Below, one piece after another: positions 59,132-64,000 of a DNA stretch of 64,000 bases; the first letter of the stretch is position 1, and each line of letters begins with the position of its first letter. The translations under genes and the position numbers were made by a program. The notes beneath the pieces were generated by a model. The model saw nothing but the letters and a program-made list of their open reading frames with translations, did no database searches and had not been told where the DNA came from. The stretch comes from Chamaecyparis obtusa. Taxonomy: Eukaryota > Streptophyta > Pinopsida > Cupressales > Cupressaceae. The stretch is taken from positions 124,001 through 188,000 of the forward strand of contig BSBK01001157.1 in NCBI GenBank assembly GCA_027943335.1, given 5' to 3'.

Positions 59132-60497
59132 TGACAGTCCCAACCGGTGCTGAGAGGGGAGGGGTGAATTAGCACTTGTAAAATTTCTATCTTTTTCTTA
59201 AATCTTGTGAAGTAAATTGACAACATAAAATTAAGCAGATTTGAACAAATAAAATAGTAAGAGAACAAACACAAAGAGACACTAGATTTATCACGTGGAA
59301 ACCCGGTGAGGGTGAAAACCACGGTGTGAGGAAACCTCACAAAATTTGTACTCTTTTGAAGTACGTCATGTTAGGAGCCTACCGGGTTAAGGGATACAAA
59401 CACACTTGCTAAGTGCGACCCGGTGAAGGTATTTTTTTCTGTAAGGTCTGTTAAAACCTGCCCGATTAAGGGACTTCAAACACCTTGAAAGATGTCACTC
59501 GGTTAAGGGATTTTGATACAAGGGACGTATTAGAGTCCACCCAAAAACTGAGATTTGTCTATTGTAGTTTGCTAGAAAACAATAGATTAAAGATCTTTTC
59601 AGAAGGCTCTACTCAGCTAGATGTGATCTCTATTTGTGTTCAACTGAGAAACATCACCGATTAACTCGGCTGTGTTCTCAACTATTGTTGTGCTGCCTTT
59701 GCACAACTTGTTCTTTCTCTTTTCTTGATTTTCTCTAACCCCTTGCTCCTGTAGCATATAGGTTCACTCTTTTTCTCACCAGATTGAAGGCAAATCTTCT
59801 TCTCACCAGATATAAGAATATATTCAGTTTTGTTGCCCTGATTGCTCCTCAAATGCATGACCTAATCCTGAGATCCAACTAATCCATCACTCAGTGAAGT
59901 GTTTGTTTACAGAGAAAGCATCCGATGCAAGCTCTGGCTTCATCAACTATATAAAGGAAACAACAATTGCGTGTCAGGCAACCTTTCTTTACGAGAGATA
60001 ACACTTTGATTTAAAGCCACTGAATCCGGCGTTAAATCCTTCAGTCGTGCCTCAAGAAACCATTGATTCCGGCTTTAAATCCGTTACCTGCACCTTTAAA
60101 CTAATTACCAAGACAACTCAAGATCACTCGGATTTACTGCAATAAATCCCGGTCAAGGAGAGTTGGTTGGAACAAACAGTTGACTATGACTCTCTTGGTT
60201 CATACCAGAGTCTTGTAATATATCGGTTGAGGGCGTTATGCTATAAATAGGTAAGAGTCTTAGAACGTTCCTTTCTTGTCTTACCGGATACACCCCTTTT
60301 ATCGGTTGCACTGTCCCGGTTGTGTTATAGACATTAGTTGTATATGGTTTTGATTGTACTTGTCTATACCGGTTGATAGTAGGATAAACTCTTTTCTTCG
60401 AAGTGCATTAACTGGTTGCTGATGCTTAGTGTAGTGACCGGTTCACAACCTCTCTTGATGAAGAGTCTCTTCTATAACAGAGATAATCAAATCTCTG
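59132..60497 (-). repeat. C- 5' LTR, 5' end missing
   Basis: Ends GGGACTGTCA next to the primer site TTGGTATCACAGCC (59118-59131). Upstream it stops at AGATTTGATTATCTC (60497) instead of TGTTGGC. Confidence 0.9.
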
Positions 60498-63297
60498 AGA
60501 TTTTCAATTCTGGAGTAAGAGAGGGAGAAGGCTTTGATAACCTATTGTCCTCTTCCTCTTTCTCTTCTAGTATACATTCTTGAATTAGTTTAATTAAGGT
60601 TTGCTTTTGATATTTTAATTCCTCAAAATCACAAATCTCATCCATAGTCATATCCATTAATTCATCCGTTAGGGATTCTCCTAAATGGTTTATAATTTGA
60701 TTAAATTCCTCGTTGCATATGCCGTCCTTATCCACTATTTCTACTGTATTAGAACATTTAGGTTTCAAAAATTGTACTATTCGTGAATCAGTCTCAACTT
60801 GATCCAGGTTACTCTTTACTTCATATTGTAAACCTATTTTATTATTTTTTCCTAATTCTATCTGTTCCAACTCATTCTCCGAATTACAATTCTTAGTCGA
60901 GATGTTAATTTTAACTGGTGTGTTTTTACCTTCTAGAATTAATGCCTCATTTATTTGAAGATGTTTTAAGTTTTCAATAGGAAGGTTAATAAATTCATCA
61001 GTTTCTGAGTCTTCTTACTACTCAGCTTCTATATTAACTTCTAGTTTGCTAGTAATTGATTCTGGAATATTAACTTCTTGTGATTGTTTCTCTGTTATAG
61101 AATTGGTCACCCTTTTAGGGGAATTTTTAGAGCTGCTAGGTGATAGAGGGGGGGAGGGAATAGTTTCAATTGCTGATCTATCCTGAATTTTGTTTTCAAG
61201 GGTTCATGTATCATTATGGTTATCTGAAATCATCAAATTGTGAGCTTCCAATTCAGTTTCCATGATCTTAGAAGGGGGAGAGTTTTCCTCATCTTTCTGG
61301 GGCTGATTAAATTCTGTATTGTTCAGACATGCAGCAATGTTCACAGGCAAAGATGAGGGAGAGGGCCTGTCTAGTCCTTGGTCCCTAATAGGAGTGATTA
61401 AGAGGCCTCCTCTATCACTACAGAGCTGAATCTCCATATCTTTATTGCGTAGATTTAAAAGATTTGTAATTTTATGTGAATTCGGGGGAACTATATTAAT
61501 CTCAATGAAATTTTCTAGAATTGTTGGATTGATTATGACAGAGTTGGAATTAAAACTTAATTGAATGGGAGAGATGTAATTTTGATGAATGTTCAATTCA
61601 ACAATGATTGTTTTATCAGCCTGTTCAGGTGCTGACTCAACAATCCTTACAAATTTACCAATTTTGTTGCCTATTGTACATAGGATCTCCTTACTAGATA
61701 GTTCCAAAGGCAGATTTTTATAAGAGATGGCTTTTTCCACTTTGAAATCATTTAAATACATTGGATTAAACAAAGGCAACCAATCAAACAGAGAGAAGGA
61801 AATATTCCTGAATTTAATATCATTCTTTTGCATAATGCTACTCTTTAGAACTTTATTATTGCAGTCTATATAAATAAAAGTATCCCTGAGAATTGAAATA
61901 CTTACCTCCCCAAGGAGTTGTGATTTTACCCCTTCTATCAAATGATTTGTAGATACTCCCGTGCCATTCTAGTAACATATCAAACCTGTTTTTGCTAGAT
62001 ACTTCTGATGCTGCACAATATCATCATTATTTATAATGATTGTATCATAGTGCAAACTGAAATTAACCTTGCCTTTTTTCTGACGATAAGCTCGCCTATG
62101 AGGAGGCGTGTAGGCTGCATACTTAGTGTCCTTATGGATTTTATCATCCTTAGAGCCATGATTATTCAGATTATTAAGATCATTAAATGCTGAGTGCCTC
62201 TCCATTCTTCTACGGTGAGGAGGGCTATACATTGTTTTCAAAACATTTTCACCATCAGAAGAATGTGCCTTACCATTTTGCTTGTTTTTCCCCTCATGAA
62301 AGGGTGGGGTTTTAGCGGGATGGGGGTAGGGATTTTTGACTATAGGACAGTATCCATCCTCCTTGTGTTGTCTAGCCCTATAGCCCTTATCCACCAAAAC
62401 CCCGTCCCTTTTATGCGGGGGAGTGTACGGCTTATTGCATTTATCAACCTCCCTTAATAGATCAAAGGAGTTTTTCAATGGGATTTTGTAAAAACTTGGA
62501 GATGGAGAAAGCCTTGGTACCTTTTTGTTGCTCTTTACTGTTTGCCATGCATAATTTTGCTTTGGGATGCTCACGGGAGGCACCTGAGCAGATGAAATCC
62601 TGCCTTCCCCCAAAGCAGATTGGGGTTCATCGGATCTGTATACTGTTTTATACTTAGGTTTATCTGCTTTGGCGGTCCCGTGGCTTAAAGCCTCTTTTCT
62701 TACGTACTTGGTCTTCGCAAAAAAGTTCAATTGCATGTCCAAAGATTGGATTGAAAATATTTTGGAACTTGCTTCCCTACTCCAAGATGGTATTACATTG
62801 TCTACAATAGATTTCGTTATAGGTTTTGAAACCCTAGCAGTATCGTTTTGTAAATCTTCCCGTAGTCTTTCTTCCTTTTGCTTAGCTAAAGGAGATGCCT
62901 TAGAGGAATCGGCAGAAGACTTAACCGGGGCCAAATCTGAACTTGAGGGTTTCTCTTGAGAGTGAGTGCGAGGCTTATTGATTTTCGCATTGAGCTCTTC
63001 ATTTTGTTTCGCCTCCTGTATGCTTCTTGCTTTTTGCTTGGCAATGAAATCCTTGAAATGTTCATATGTCGGATGCGGGGATTGCACATTCCTGGTCCTA
63101 CAATCAGCTTGTTTGTGGCCATAAAGCCAGCATTTGAAGCAGTAACTTGAAAAAACCTTGGGGGAACCGTTGCCCAAAGCAGCATCCTTTTTACTAAGAG
63201 CACTAACAGATATCTTCTCAGAGCCATTGTTCGATGAAAACACTTTTGCAGAGTCGGCGCTGATATGGAATTTGTTCAGAGCAGAGTCAGAGTTCAT
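60487..63297 (-). pseudogene. LINE ORF1-like protein with zinc knuckle and DUF4283-like region
   Basis: One frame of about 937 codons broken only by TAG at 61971-61969, TGA at 61206-61204 and two adjacent stops near 61015. Starts MNSDSALNKFHISADSAKVF at 63297. Knuckle CFKCWLYGHKQADC (about residues 53-66) has C-x2-C-x4-H-x4-C. Three copies of a Y-[ST]-P-P-H-[KR]-R motif (YTPPHKRDG, YSPPHRRRM, YTPPHRRAY) lie between residues 290 and 420. Next a DUF4283-like part: FDWLPLFNPMYLNDF and LPLELSSKEILCTIGNKIGKFV. The C-terminal third is acidic. Plant LINE ORF1 proteins have DUF4283 before the knuckle; here the order is reversed. No reverse transcriptase follows: the C- junction at about 60497 cuts it. 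Confidence 0.6.
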
Positions 63298-63530
63298 AAC
63301 CTTCGCCGAGGAGCGATTATGATACCTAAGCCCTAGGTTAATTTGCCGATTATGCTTTGTGATTTTTCGTTGAGTGCAGTTTTCTCATTTTCTCATTTTC
63401 GGTAGCAGAGCTATATGAACACAAACAACTCAATTTTTGGGGTAATAGGCAGAAGCTTATTTAATTATTTAATCTTATATTTAATTCTTATTATCATTAA
63501 ATTATGCTCCGGAAAGGGGACATTACAGAT
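63298..63530 (-). other. Leader of the LINE-like element, starting TGTAATGTCCCC
   Basis: On the minus strand it begins TGTAATGTCCCC at 63530, right where the gag frame of the next element is broken after GFNP. An AT-rich stretch follows, then agggcttaggtatcataatcg and the ATG. The first 12 bases equal the start of the G1 LTR, but the rest does not, so whether this is an LTR start or a chance match is open. Confidence 0.4.
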
Positions 63531-64000
63531 GGGATTGAATCCCTTCACCCAGCCCTTCAAAGGTTTTGCCAACCCATCTATAAACAGTACCACCAAACAT
63601 CTTTCTGAAATATCTGTTACCAAGACATACATTCTTTGAAATTCCGTTATGTATCCATCGACTGTGCTAGATTGCTTCAACTGAGCCAACTCTTTGAAAT
63701 TCAGTTCTGGATCTCTTCCGTCAAAACGATCTATCAGTCTCTCAGTGAATTCGGCGTAGGAATTTATTTGATCGTGGCCAAAAGTAACCATGCCATGATG
63801 CCACCATTTGTGGGCTACCCCTTCCAAATGCAGTGCAGCAAATTTGATGGCCTCATCCTCTGGCATAGGGTTGAGTTAGAAATATGTGTCTGCCTTTTGC
63901 ACCCATGCTTGAGCTGTGATGGATCCAGACCCATCAAAGGATGACAGGTTAACCTTGCCAATCTTCCATCTGAGATCCTCATTATGATAACCATGCTTGT
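63531..64000 (-). pseudogene. Gypsy gag fragment close to G3
   Basis: Minus strand: QLNPMPEDEAIKFAALHLEG, AHKWWHHGMVTFGHDQINSY, ERLIDRFDGRDPELNFKELA, LKGWVKGFNP. Nearly the same as G3 gag at 38740-39210. One stop (TAA for the Gln of QLNP-type word, near 63879) is seen. It enters the window from the right and breaks off at 63531, so it is a separate chromovirus copy. Confidence 0.85.

Larger units (their letters stand above)
53232..60497 (-). mobile_element. C-: copia element, inverted copy of the C family
   Basis: 3' LTR 53232-54675 with complete ends, internal coding region on the minus strand, 5' LTR from 59132 up to 60497, where its first roughly 80 bases are missing. It inserted into the 3' LTR of C+ at 53231/53232; the remainder of that LTR and the start of the C- 5' LTR are gone, so a deletion joined C- directly to the LINE-like sequence. 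More open frame survives than in C+ for RT and RNase H. Confidence 0.92.

Overview
This is plant nuclear DNA: a stretch of a gene with very long introns, buried under layers of LTR retrotransposons. The only recognisable cellular gene is on the + strand. It matches plant NUP42-like CCCH zinc-finger proteins (the Arabidopsis C3H16 type), seen as three short exons at 90-222, 16603-16698 and 16949-17042. The intron between the first two is about 16.4 kb. Giant introns filled with old, nested elements suggest a large plant genome, perhaps a gymnosperm; that placement is inference. No bacterial or organellar genes and no rRNA or tRNA genes that look functional were seen.

Layout. 1-6100: first visible exon, plain intron, then a tandem array (3553-5770) whose units carry a 5S-rRNA-like segment. 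6101-13562: a complete but dead Ty3/gypsy chromovirus on the + strand (called G1), with sixteen in-frame TAG stops. 13563-18660: intron with diverged tandem repeats and two more exons. 18661-20584 and 44479-46367: two halves of an old minus-strand gypsy element (D), split by a Ty1/copia element (A, 20585-44478, duplicated site GTATC). Inside A sit a related copia element (B, 27699-33330), an insert with tRNA-like Pol III boxes (24258-25594), a short probable retrocopy of a cellular transcript (E, ends at 33650 and 41024) that itself holds a young chromovirus (G3, 33685-40582, duplicated site TACAT), and a solo-LTR-like element (F, 41491-44087, duplicated site GTTGA). The deepest nest is D > A > E > G3.

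46368-60497: two copies of one copia family in opposite orientation, C+ inserted in D, and C- inserted in the 3' LTR of C+. Together they form a long imperfect palindrome centred near 53231. 60498-63530: a broken minus-strand reading frame with a zinc knuckle and a DUF4283-like region, resembling a plant LINE ORF1 but with unusual domain order. 63531-64000: part of a gypsy gag close to that of G3.

The features most worth a second look are the 5S-derived array, the TAG-only decay of G1, 15-bp minisatellites that grow inside two different LTRs, the inverted copia pair, the retrocopy E and the LINE-like protein. All identifications come from reading motifs by eye; no search was run.
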